Part shown: positions 1 through 5,919 of the stretch, one piece after another | Layout of the letters: each line of letters begins with the position of its first letter | Position numbering within the stretch: position 1 is the first letter of the stretch | Assembly (NCBI GenBank): GCA_029857925.1 | Contig: JAOUGF010000143.1 | Location: 1 to 6,139, forward strand | Length of the DNA stretch: 6,139 nucleotides | Direction: 5' to 3' | From: Gammaproteobacteria bacterium | GTDB taxonomy: Bacteria > Pseudomonadota > Gammaproteobacteria > S012-40 | Notes under the pieces: model-generated | Seen by the model: the letters and a program-made list of their open reading frames with translations, nothing else | Databases searched by the model: none | What the model was told of the DNA's origin: nothing | Position numbers and translations under genes: made by a program

Positions 1-947
1 ATATCTTCAGCGATCTTTATACAGGCGGACAAGATGTCGCCTACCGAAGCATCAAAATACTGCGCGGCCTCTTCAATGCCGGAGGCGTTGTTTTGTAACC
101 AGGTGCGCACACAGGTCTTCCAACCCTCCAAACCCATGCTCAGCGAGCGTCCCGCGCGCTCACCGTCGCGCACCTCGCCGGTCAATGCGTCGTATTTATT
201 TGCATAGCCGCGCGGTGTGATCATCAGCCCTTCGCGCATAAACGTGCTACTGTTGCCGATCAATACCGTGGACAGCATGCCGATGTCGCAATCCGCCATG
301 TGTGCGAGATCGACGCGTTGTATAGATTGTTTATCCCGATAGGCCGACTTTACAATCGCAACGGGGGTGTCCGGGGCGCGGTGTAATAAAAAAATCCGCT
401 GCGCCTCGACGATTTGTTGTGTGCGGCGACCGCTCTTGGGGTTGTACAGCGCGGTCACAAAATCGGCGCGTGCGGCGGCTTCTAGGCGTCGCGCGATGAC
501 CGTCCACGGTGTCAATAGATCCGACAACGAAATCGAACAAAAATCATGACTCAACGGCGCGCCGACCAAGGCCGCGCAACTGGTCAACGCGGTGCTGCCG
601 GGCACGACTTCTACTTCTATGCCGACCCCGGGTTTCCAACCGGCCTGTAACAATACCTCATACGTCGGCCCGGCCATGCCGTAGACGCCGACATCGCCGG
701 ACGAAATCAGTGCAACTGTCTTGCCTTCCAACGCGTGCGCGTACGCCTCGGTGCAACGATCCAATTCTTCGGTCATGCCCTTGCGGATGACGGTCTTGCC
801 ATCTAACAAATCCTGCACCAATTTGACATAGGTTGAATAGCCGATGACGACGTCGGATTCTTTGATCGCCTCGCGCGCGCGCAGACTCATGTGCGGTTCC
901 GAACCCGGGCCAAAGCCTACGAGCAATATCTTTCCTGGTTTATTCAT
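1..947 (-). CDS. cobJ: Precorrin-3B / cobalt-precorrin-3 C17-methyltransferase (CobJ/CbiH) with C-terminal extension, partial
   Basis: The frame is open from the ATG at 947 to the left edge, giving 315 codons without a stop. The enzyme methylates C17 and drives contraction of the porphyrinoid ring. Family blocks are ILLVGFGPGS (7-16), ISSGDVGVYGMAGP (81-94), VVPGSTALTSCAALVGAPLS (114-133), HDFCSISLSDLLTPW (134-148), TALYNPKSGRR (165-175), VLIGNSST (228-235) and MITPRGY (242-248). The ordinary enzyme ends at about residue 250. Here another 65 or more residues continue in frame, including MGLEGWKTCVRTWL (271-284) and AAQYFDASVGDILSACI (294-310). I do not recognise this extension. CobJ/CbiH proteins with extra C-terminal domains exist, such as CbiH60 of Bacillus megaterium, but I cannot match it to that one. 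The start overlaps cobE by eight bases, and AAGG (954-957) lies six bases upstream. Confidence 0.94.
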   Translation of the reverse strand, partial: MNKPGKILLVGFGPGSEPHMSLRAREAIKESDVVIGYSTYVKLVQDLLDGKTVIRKGMTEELDRCTEAYAHALEGKTVALISSGDVGVYGMAGPTYEVLLQAGWKPGVGIEVEVVPGSTALTSCAALVGAPLSHDFCSISLSDLLTPWTVIARRLEAAARADFVTALYNPKSGRRTQQIVEAQRIFLLHRAPDTPVAIVKSAYRDKQSIQRVDLAHMADCDIGMLSTVLIGNSSTFMREGLMITPRGYANKYDALTGEVRDGERAGRSLSMGLEGWKTCVRTWLQNNASGIEEAAQYFDASVGDILSACIKIAED

Positions 948-1338
948 GCATCACCTTTGCGATAGAAACCGTGGCGTTTTTGCCGTCTGCGCCACGGTGT
1001 TTGAGTTTTTCCAATACCAAATTTTCCATGCCGGTTTTCGCGGCAAGCAAGGCCGCCGCCTCGGCGACCGCCGGTGTGCCCATGTAACGGCGCACCGTCT
1101 CAGAAGGGTTGGGCACCGCCACCGCCGCCAATTGTTGCGCGGAGAAAAATTGCAAGGGCCACGCATTTTTTTCGGCGAGTTCCAATATGCAGCGTTCATC
1201 ATTTTTTTTGTCTATGCTGGCCACGCCGCAGACATCCGCGCGCATCAGTTTGCTTGCGTCCAACGCGAGTGTCACTGCCGCGGTCAGCGTCTCAATACTG
1301 GTATCGCGATCGCAACCTACGCCTAAGATGACGTTCAT
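940..1338 (-). CDS. cobE: CobE / CbiG C-terminal domain protein, free-standing
   Basis: This 132-residue protein matches the CobE family, the same fold as the C-terminal domain of full-length CbiG. Conserved features are the N-terminal VILGVGCDRDTSIETL (3-18), VPNPSETVRRYMGTPAVAEA (75-94) and a final KHRGADGKNATVSIAK (113-128). In full CbiG this domain takes part in the cobalt-precorrin-5A hydrolase; CobE as a separate protein occurs in aerobic-route organisms, where its role is poorly defined. Here it immediately follows the two-domain CbiG, so I infer that the two proteins work together as one hydrolase. The start shares ATGA with the cbiG stop, with AGGA just upstream (1342-1345). The stop lies inside the start region of cobJ, giving an eight-base overlap. 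Together the two products (381 residues) approximate one complete CbiG. Confidence 0.92.
   Translation of the reverse strand: MNVILGVGCDRDTSIETLTAAVTLALDASKLMRADVCGVASIDKKNDERCILELAEKNAWPLQFFSAQQLAAVAVPNPSETVRRYMGTPAVAEAAALLAAKTGMENLVLEKLKHRGADGKNATVSIAKVMHE
951..958 (-). promoter_or_regulatory. Ribosome binding site for cobJ
   Basis: The minus-strand sequence AAAGGTGA, followed by TGC and then ATG at 947, is a good Shine-Dalgarno match and lies inside the last codons of cobE. It supports the start at 947 over the out-of-frame ATG at 951, which belongs to the cobE reading frame. Confidence 0.6.
1335..1338 (-). other. ATGA stop-start overlap between cbiG and cobE
   Basis: The cbiG stop TGA and the cobE start ATG share bases, in the context GATAAATGAACG, with AGGA (1342-1345) just upstream. 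This is the usual arrangement for termination-reinitiation and should yield similar amounts of the two halves of CbiG. The site has no obvious slippery heptamer, so a programmed frameshift that would fuse the halves is unlikely. Confidence 0.75.
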
Positions 1339-2084
1339 TTATCCTGACCCAGTGGCGGGCGATAAACGACCAGGCGTTCGGGCAGACGCAACCACCATTC
1401 AGAGTCGATCACACGCCGCGTGACCCACAACACTGCGCGAAATTTATTCAAGTCTACGGCGTTGATGTCGTCGAATAAATGGATGTTGGGCGGCAGCGCG
1501 GTGGTGCGCGTCCACCATTGGCGCGCGCCGTGTTCTTGCACGAAGGCGATCAATTCGCCGTTTACAACATGTGCGGATACACGTGTAATATTGATCTTGG
1601 GCGCTTCCACTTTCCAATCTAGTTCGCGGCCTAATATATCAACTGGGATCGTCTTGCCGACGTCCGAGGCGGTGGTCACCACCGCGCGCGCACCGAGGAT
1701 GTCCGCGACGCGTTGCGCATAGGCATTTGCGCCGCCGACGTGGCCGGAGAGCACCGGGATCGCGAATTCCCCTGCGTCGTCCACGACGGTGATGCCGGGA
1801 TCTACATCCTTGTTGCGCAAATGCGGCGCGGTCAAGCGCACCACCGCGCCCAATGATACCAGAAAAATAATTTGGTCAAACTGTGCGAACAACACCGCGA
1901 TTTCATCGCGCAAAGCGCCCACATAAAAGCGCTTGGTGTTGGTTAGCGTCGGCGTCTCTGCAGCGAATTTTTCAGCGATTAGCAACTCCGCCTCGGGCAG
2001 GTCTTGCGCCAGACGCGCGGCGAGCTTGACGCCGTGGCGGGTGATTGCGACGATGACGACGCGGGGATTAGTCGGCGAGTTCAT
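1335..2084 (-). CDS. cbiG: Cobalt-precorrin-5A hydrolase CbiG, N-terminal and central domains only
   Basis: CbiG opens the delta-lactone of cobalt-precorrin-5A and releases C2 as acetaldehyde, a step unique to the cobalt-early route. The 249 residues hold the N-terminal and central CbiG domains: ITRHG (14-18), SLGAVVRLTAPHLRNK (77-92), the hallmark DPGITVVDDAGEFAIPVLSG (95-114), HVGGANAYA (115-123) and TTASDVGKTIPVDILG (137-152). The usual third domain (CobE-like) is missing from this protein and is made by the next gene, which starts on the ATGA overlap at the stop codon. The end, LVVYRPPLGQDK, falls where the linker to that domain would be. The start overlaps the cobI end by 17 bases and is preceded by AAGGAA (2089-2094), a good Shine-Dalgarno sequence. 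The domains look intact, so this is more likely a genuine two-gene arrangement than a decaying gene. Confidence 0.93.
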   Translation of the reverse strand: MNSPTNPRVVIVAITRHGVKLAARLAQDLPEAELLIAEKFAAETPTLTNTKRFYVGALRDEIAVLFAQFDQIIFLVSLGAVVRLTAPHLRNKDVDPGITVVDDAGEFAIPVLSGHVGGANAYAQRVADILGARAVVTTASDVGKTIPVDILGRELDWKVEAPKINITRVSAHVVNGELIAFVQEHGARQWWTRTTALPPNIHLFDDINAVDLNKFRAVLWVTRRVIDSEWWLRLPERLVVYRPPLGQDK

Positions 2085-2859
2085 GGCGTTCCTTGGTTGC
2101 GGGTTTGCGGCAACCGCGCACCATGTCTAATTTGACGCGGTGCGGATTGTGGACGATTAACAACGATAAATAATTGACCTTGGTGCCGCGCAAAGAGGTT
2201 ACCTCGCGCACCACGCGTTCCTGCGGGGCACCGGCCTTTTCGACAAAATAACTGTGTTCTGCCAGCCCCTTGCGTTCTAACATCAACAGCAAATCATCGA
2301 GCAAGGGTTTCACCTTTAACAACACCAAGGTGTCGAAATCATGCAACATGCGCTCGACCTCGGCCACGCCATACCCCGCCGGGAGTATCGCCAGGGTGTC
2401 GTCGGTGTCGGCCAACGAAAGATTCACGCGCGCGGCTGCGGCGTGATAGGACGACACGCCCGGTATCGTCTCGATTTCAATATGCGGGGCTTGTTGCATC
2501 ACAGCGCGCGCCAAATGTCCGAACGTCGAATAGGTCGACGCATCGCCTTCGACCAAAAACACCACGTCTATGCCGCATTGCAGTTGTTCGATCACTGTCG
2601 CCGCGCCCGCGTGCCAATAGCGTTGCAACACGGCGCGGTCGTGCGTCATCGGGAATACCAACGGTGTGTGCTGCACGGGCAACGGCACGCCAGCACGCAG
2701 CGCAATGTCCAATGCGTAACTTTCGCCGCCGTGTTTGCGTACCGGATACGTCCAAAATGCGGAGGCGCACAACGTGTCCCAGGCGCGCCGCGTAATCAAA
2801 CCAGGATCGCCAGGGCCTAGCGAGGCGCCGATCAAACGGCCACAAGGAGGTGTCGTCAT
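2068..2859 (-). CDS. cobI: Precorrin-2 / cobalt-precorrin-2 C20-methyltransferase (CobI/CbiL)
   Basis: The protein has 263 residues, close to the family norm. It transfers a methyl group from SAM to C20 of (cobalt-)precorrin-2. Family blocks are the glycine loop IGASLGPGDPGLIT (10-23), FLVEGDASTYSTF (101-113), IETIPGVSSYHAAAA (129-143) and the tail motif YLSLLIVHNP (230-239). With CbiX and CbiD in the same operon the natural substrate is probably cobalt-precorrin-2, so CbiL would be the pathway-consistent name. An in-frame ATG at 2895 would add only 12 basic, unconserved residues inside cbiET. The ATG at 2859 is preferred because it forms an ATGA overlap with the cbiET stop and puts the glycine loop at the expected distance. 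AAGG (2863-2866) and GGGAG (2870-2874) precede it. The 3' end overlaps cbiG by 17 bases. Confidence 0.95.
   Translation of the reverse strand: MTTPPCGRLIGASLGPGDPGLITRRAWDTLCASAFWTYPVRKHGGESYALDIALRAGVPLPVQHTPLVFPMTHDRAVLQRYWHAGAATVIEQLQCGIDVVFLVEGDASTYSTFGHLARAVMQQAPHIEIETIPGVSSYHAAAARVNLSLADTDDTLAILPAGYGVAEVERMLHDFDTLVLLKVKPLLDDLLLMLERKGLAEHSYFVEKAGAPQERVVREVTSLRGTKVNYLSLLIVHNPHRVKLDMVRGCRKPATKERHELAD
2089..2094 (-). promoter_or_regulatory. Ribosome binding site for cbiG
   Basis: AAGGAA on the minus strand ends four bases before the cbiG ATG at 2084 and lies within the 3' end of cobI. It supports that start and shows that cbiG can recruit ribosomes itself despite the 17-base overlap. Confidence 0.6.
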
Positions 2860-4139
2860 GCGCCTTTTTCTCCCGCCTGCGCGCAAATAATCCACACCGG
2901 ATTTTCCGCCGCCAGCCGTTGCATATCGAGTATCGGTTGCGATCGCGCGACTTGCATTTGTGTGACTTGCCAGGTCGCGCCCACATTTTTGAGCGTGGCG
3001 AGTGCACGCGCCAGGTTTTCAAACGTCACGAAATTCATCACCAAATTGCCGCCGCGCGTCATGCGCTGCAGGCTGTAGGCAATTAATTCTTCCAACTCAC
3101 CGCCCGACCCGCCGATAAACACCGCGTCCGGGTCTAACCAGTCGCCCAAACCCGCAGGGGCCTTGGTGTGGGCGAGCGTATAATTATAAACGCCAAGACG
3201 TTTGCGATTCTCGCGCGCGTTTTCGGCGTCGTCGTGGTTTTTTTCGGCGGCATAGACGTGGCCTAGCGGGCACAGCCGCGCGGCCTCCAAGCCCACGGAG
3301 CCGGAGCCCGCGCCGATGTCCCACACGATGCTGCGCGCATGTAATTGTAAATACGCCAGCGATACCGCACGCACCTCGCGTTTAGTGATCAGGCCTTTCT
3401 CGGGTTTGCGTTGTGCAAACGCGTCGTCGCGCAAACCATGCACGCGCGTGGGCTGCACGCCGGTGCGCCACAACAGCATGATATTCAATGCGTCGCTGTC
3501 TGTCTGCGCGGCTTCCGCAATGGACAGCGGGCCGACGATGCGCTCCGTCGGTTGTAACAACGCATTCGCAATTGCGACTTGCCATTCCGCTCCGAAATTT
3601 TCGGCCAACAACATGCGTGCGATACGCGCCGGGGTATTTTGTGGGCTGGTGAAGATCGCCAGTTTATTGCTGGAGACTGTCGCTTGCAAAATCGGATATA
3701 GCGCATGGCGCGAGTCAGCGCCACTGAGCCACTCGCCGCTGTCGTGCGCATGTGCGGACACCCACGCGGCGTCTTGCCAATGCAGATTCAAACGCGCAAA
3801 TGCCAATTGCGCGGTGGATACATTCGGAACGGTGTTGCAGCGCGCGTCGGGCAATCGATCGATTAAATAGCGCGCGATGCCGTAACACAGCGGATCGCCG
3901 GTGGCCAACACGACAACGCGCTGATCACGCTGCAGCGCGTCATTGACCCACTGCGGTACGCTGGGCAATTTTCCGGTGAGATCCAATAATTGCGCGTCGC
4001 GCGTGAACGTCGATGCAAAAATCTGCAGCGTGCGCGCGCCGCCGATGACGACTTGCGCTTGCGAGATTAAATGTAACGCGGCGGGCGTGATGCCCTCTGC
4101 GCCGTTATCGAGCACACCGATGACGTGATACGCGTTCAT
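2856..4139 (-). CDS. cbiE: Fused cobalt-precorrin-7 C5-methyltransferase / cobalt-precorrin-6B C15-methyltransferase (decarboxylating), CbiET (CobL-like)
   Basis: This 427-residue protein joins the two enzymes that add methyl groups at C5 and C15 and remove the acetate carboxyl on ring C; the fused form is called CobL in the aerobic route. Residues 1 to about 225 are the CbiE (tetrapyrrole methylase) half, with VLATGDPLCYGIARYL (77-92) and VPNVSTAQLAFARL (104-117). Its first glycine loop reads IGVLDNGAEG, a little different from the common GxGxDG pattern. Residues from about 245 are the CbiT half, a class I SAM methyltransferase: GLITKREVRAVSL (249-261), the SAM-binding VWDIGAGSGSVGLEAAR (272-288), AEKN (298-301) and AVFIGGSGGELEEL (339-352). 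The start overlaps the cbiD stop (ATGA) and has GGAGG ten bases upstream (4150-4154). The stop overlaps the cobI start in the same way. Confidence 0.95.
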   Translation of the reverse strand: MNAYHVIGVLDNGAEGITPAALHLISQAQVVIGGARTLQIFASTFTRDAQLLDLTGKLPSVPQWVNDALQRDQRVVVLATGDPLCYGIARYLIDRLPDARCNTVPNVSTAQLAFARLNLHWQDAAWVSAHAHDSGEWLSGADSRHALYPILQATVSSNKLAIFTSPQNTPARIARMLLAENFGAEWQVAIANALLQPTERIVGPLSIAEAAQTDSDALNIMLLWRTGVQPTRVHGLRDDAFAQRKPEKGLITKREVRAVSLAYLQLHARSIVWDIGAGSGSVGLEAARLCPLGHVYAAEKNHDDAENARENRKRLGVYNYTLAHTKAPAGLGDWLDPDAVFIGGSGGELEELIAYSLQRMTRGGNLVMNFVTFENLARALATLKNVGATWQVTQMQVARSQPILDMQRLAAENPVWIICAQAGEKGA

Positions 4140-5236
4140 GGTTGCGGTGCCTCCGCCAATTTGTGGCCGTCAAAATCGCATACTAATACCCGCAATGAAA
4201 ATTGTTGTGGATAACGCGCGGTGATCGTCGTAAATACCCGTTGCGCGAGCGCGTTGTGAAATGCATGTGTCAACCCCAGCGCTTCCATGCGTTCGCTGGC
4301 GAAACGCGCGGTTTCGGCGGCGGCGATGGCGGCGACTTCCTCTGCGGGAGCGCCTATTTCGCGCGCTAAATCCGCCAATAATGCGGTGTCTACCTCGGCG
4401 CGACCGGCGTGCGTCATCGTTTCACCCTGCGCCATCTTCGTCAATTTACCGACCATGCCGCCGATGACGACGTGTTGGATATGACATTTCACGACGGTAT
4501 CCAACGCGTATTTCAAAAAATCGCCCATTTGCACAAAACACGCGGCGGGCAATTGCGGCAGTTCGCGCATCACAAATTTTTCGGTGCGTCCGCCGGTGGT
4601 CAACACCACGGTGGTCTGTCCTTGACTGGCGGCGACGTCAATGGCTTGTATCACGCTGGCGCGAAACGCGGCGGTGGAATAGGGGCGTACGATGCCAGTG
4701 GTGCCTAAAATCGAAATGCCGCCGATGATACCCAGGCGAGAATTCAGCGTCTTTTTGGCCATTTCCTCGCCGCCGGGGACGGAAATCTCAACTTCTAAAC
4801 CGGCGGAATTTAATAAATCACCGGCAACTGCACGCACATTTTCTTCGATATTGCGGCGCGGTACCGGATTGATCGCGGGGCTGCCGACGGCCAGACCCAG
4901 GCCAGGCTGCGTGATGGTGCCCACGCCGACGCCACCTTTCAGCAGCACGACGCCAGGTTGATCGCGGCGCAGCGTCACGCGTGCAGTCATGTGCGCGCCG
5001 TGTGTGCAATCAGGGTCGTCCCCGGCATTTTTAATGATCACTGCTGTTGCGTGTTCGTCTTCGCGTTGTCCGTCGCTGACATCAAAGCACACGGTCTGGC
5101 CATTCGGCAGCACGCAATCGACCTGTGCGGGCACATCGCCGTGGATCAAACCCAAGGTCGCTGCGCGCGCGGCTGCGGCAGAGCATGCGCCTGTCGTGAA
5201 GCCGGTGCGGGTGCCTTTTTTGGGTTTCTCGTCCAT
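4136..5236 (-). CDS. cbiD: Cobalt-precorrin-5B C1-methyltransferase (CbiD)
   Basis: The protein has 366 residues from the chosen start, typical of CbiD. The enzyme uses S-adenosylmethionine to methylate C1 of cobalt-precorrin-5B and is a marker of the cobalt-early pathway. Diagnostic blocks are the N-terminal RTGFTTGACSAAAA (10-23), IIKNAGDDPDCTHGAH (67-82), the glycine-rich GGVGVGTITQPGLG (101-114), AVGSPAINPVPR (116-127) and LGIIGGISILGTTGIVRPYS (168-187). The reading frame extends upstream to an ATG at 5347, but that would add 37 unconserved residues and overlap cbiC by over 100 bases. The ATG at 5236 places RTGFTTG where the family has it and lies five bases after the cbiC stop. It has no clear Shine-Dalgarno sequence, so coupling to cbiC is likely. 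The 3' end overlaps cbiET as ATGA. No damage is seen. Confidence 0.96.
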   Translation of the reverse strand: MDEKPKKGTRTGFTTGACSAAAARAATLGLIHGDVPAQVDCVLPNGQTVCFDVSDGQREDEHATAVIIKNAGDDPDCTHGAHMTARVTLRRDQPGVVLLKGGVGVGTITQPGLGLAVGSPAINPVPRRNIEENVRAVAGDLLNSAGLEVEISVPGGEEMAKKTLNSRLGIIGGISILGTTGIVRPYSTAAFRASVIQAIDVAASQGQTTVVLTTGGRTEKFVMRELPQLPAACFVQMGDFLKYALDTVVKCHIQHVVIGGMVGKLTKMAQGETMTHAGRAEVDTALLADLAREIGAPAEEVAAIAAAETARFASERMEALGLTHAFHNALAQRVFTTITARYPQQFSLRVLVCDFDGHKLAEAPQP

Positions 5237-5241
5237 CTGGA

Positions 5242-5919
5242 TTATGCGCTGGCCACGCGCGCCTGCGTTTCGGTCAACGCCAACAGTGCGTGCAGTGTGG
5301 CGACGACCAGCGTCGAGCCGCCCTTGCGACCTTGTGTGATGATCCACGGTATGTCTATGAGTTGCGCCAGCGCGTCCTTGGATTCCGCCGCGGACACGAA
5401 TCCGACCGGCATACCGACGATCAGCGCCGGACGCACGCCTTCTTCGCGGATTAAACGTAAAATTTCCAACAACGCCGTTGGCGCGTTTCCGATCGCGGCG
5501 ATGCCGTTATCTAACAATCCCGCGCTGTGTGCCTTGCGCACGGCCTGCACCGCGCGCGTGGAATTTTGTGACTGCGCACGGGCGATCACATCGGTGTCGG
5601 AGATAAATTGATGCACCTGCACGCCAAAATGTTGCAGCCGTGGTTGTGACAAGCCGACGCGTATCATGTCGACATCGACAAAAATGGGGCAGCCGTTGCG
5701 CAATGCTTGTATGCCTGCCGCGATGGCCTGTGGATGAAAGCGCGTCAGGCCGTTGAATTCAAAATCCGCTGTGGCGTGTATCATGCGCCGCACGACCTGC
5801 CATTGCGCGGCGCTGTAAGGATGTGCGCCCGCCTCGGCATCGACGATTGCGAACGAGTCGTGTTCAATCTGTTGACCGGTGGGCGTTAATTGCTCGGTGA
5901 CGGTATTGACAGTGCTCAT
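5242..5919 (-). CDS. cbiC: Precorrin-8X / cobalt-precorrin-8 methylmutase (CbiC/CobH)
   Basis: The protein has 225 residues, a normal length for the family. It moves the methyl group from C11 to C12 of (cobalt-)precorrin-8, giving (cobalt-)hydrogenobyrinate or cobyrinate. The family's catalytic histidine is seen as H48 in VVRRMIHATADFEF. Other conserved blocks are VDVDMIRVGL (81-90), AIGNAPTALLEIL (142-154), PALIVGMPVGFVSAAESK (164-181) and ITQGRKGGSTLVVATLHAL (194-212). The start ATG overlaps the cbiX stop by four bases (ATGA). I see no good Shine-Dalgarno sequence before it, so translation is probably coupled to cbiX. cbiD starts five bases after the stop. The gene looks intact. CbiC is the name preferred here because of the cobalt-early neighbours; the sequence alone does not separate CbiC from CobH. 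Confidence 0.96.
   Translation of the reverse strand: MSTVNTVTEQLTPTGQQIEHDSFAIVDAEAGAHPYSAAQWQVVRRMIHATADFEFNGLTRFHPQAIAAGIQALRNGCPIFVDVDMIRVGLSQPRLQHFGVQVHQFISDTDVIARAQSQNSTRAVQAVRKAHSAGLLDNGIAAIGNAPTALLEILRLIREEGVRPALIVGMPVGFVSAAESKDALAQLIDIPWIITQGRKGGSTLVVATLHALLALTETQARVASA

Noticed and set aside
1335..1346. Programmed frameshift joining CbiG and CobE
   Set aside because: There is no slippery heptamer, the cobE frame has a TAA just before its ATG, and an AGGA site precedes the start, all favouring reinitiation.
2341..2820. 159-codon plus-strand open frame, and similar ones at 844-1326 and 3316-3870
   Set aside because: All are antisense shadows of cobI, cobE/cobJ and cbiET; their compositions are rich in Arg, His and Cys with no recognisable domains.
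2860..2895. Upstream ATG at 2895 for CobI
   Set aside because: It adds 12 basic, unconserved residues within cbiET; the ATGA overlap at 2859 and the position of the glycine loop fit better.
5237..5347. 37-residue N-terminal extension of CbiD from an ATG at 5347
   Set aside because: It lies inside cbiC in another frame, is Arg/His-rich without family similarity, and would put the conserved RTGFTTGACS motif far from the N-terminus.
4958..5611. 217-codon plus-strand open frame
   Set aside because: It lies opposite cbiD and cbiC, has no family similarity, and is explained by high GC content and codon bias of the real genes.
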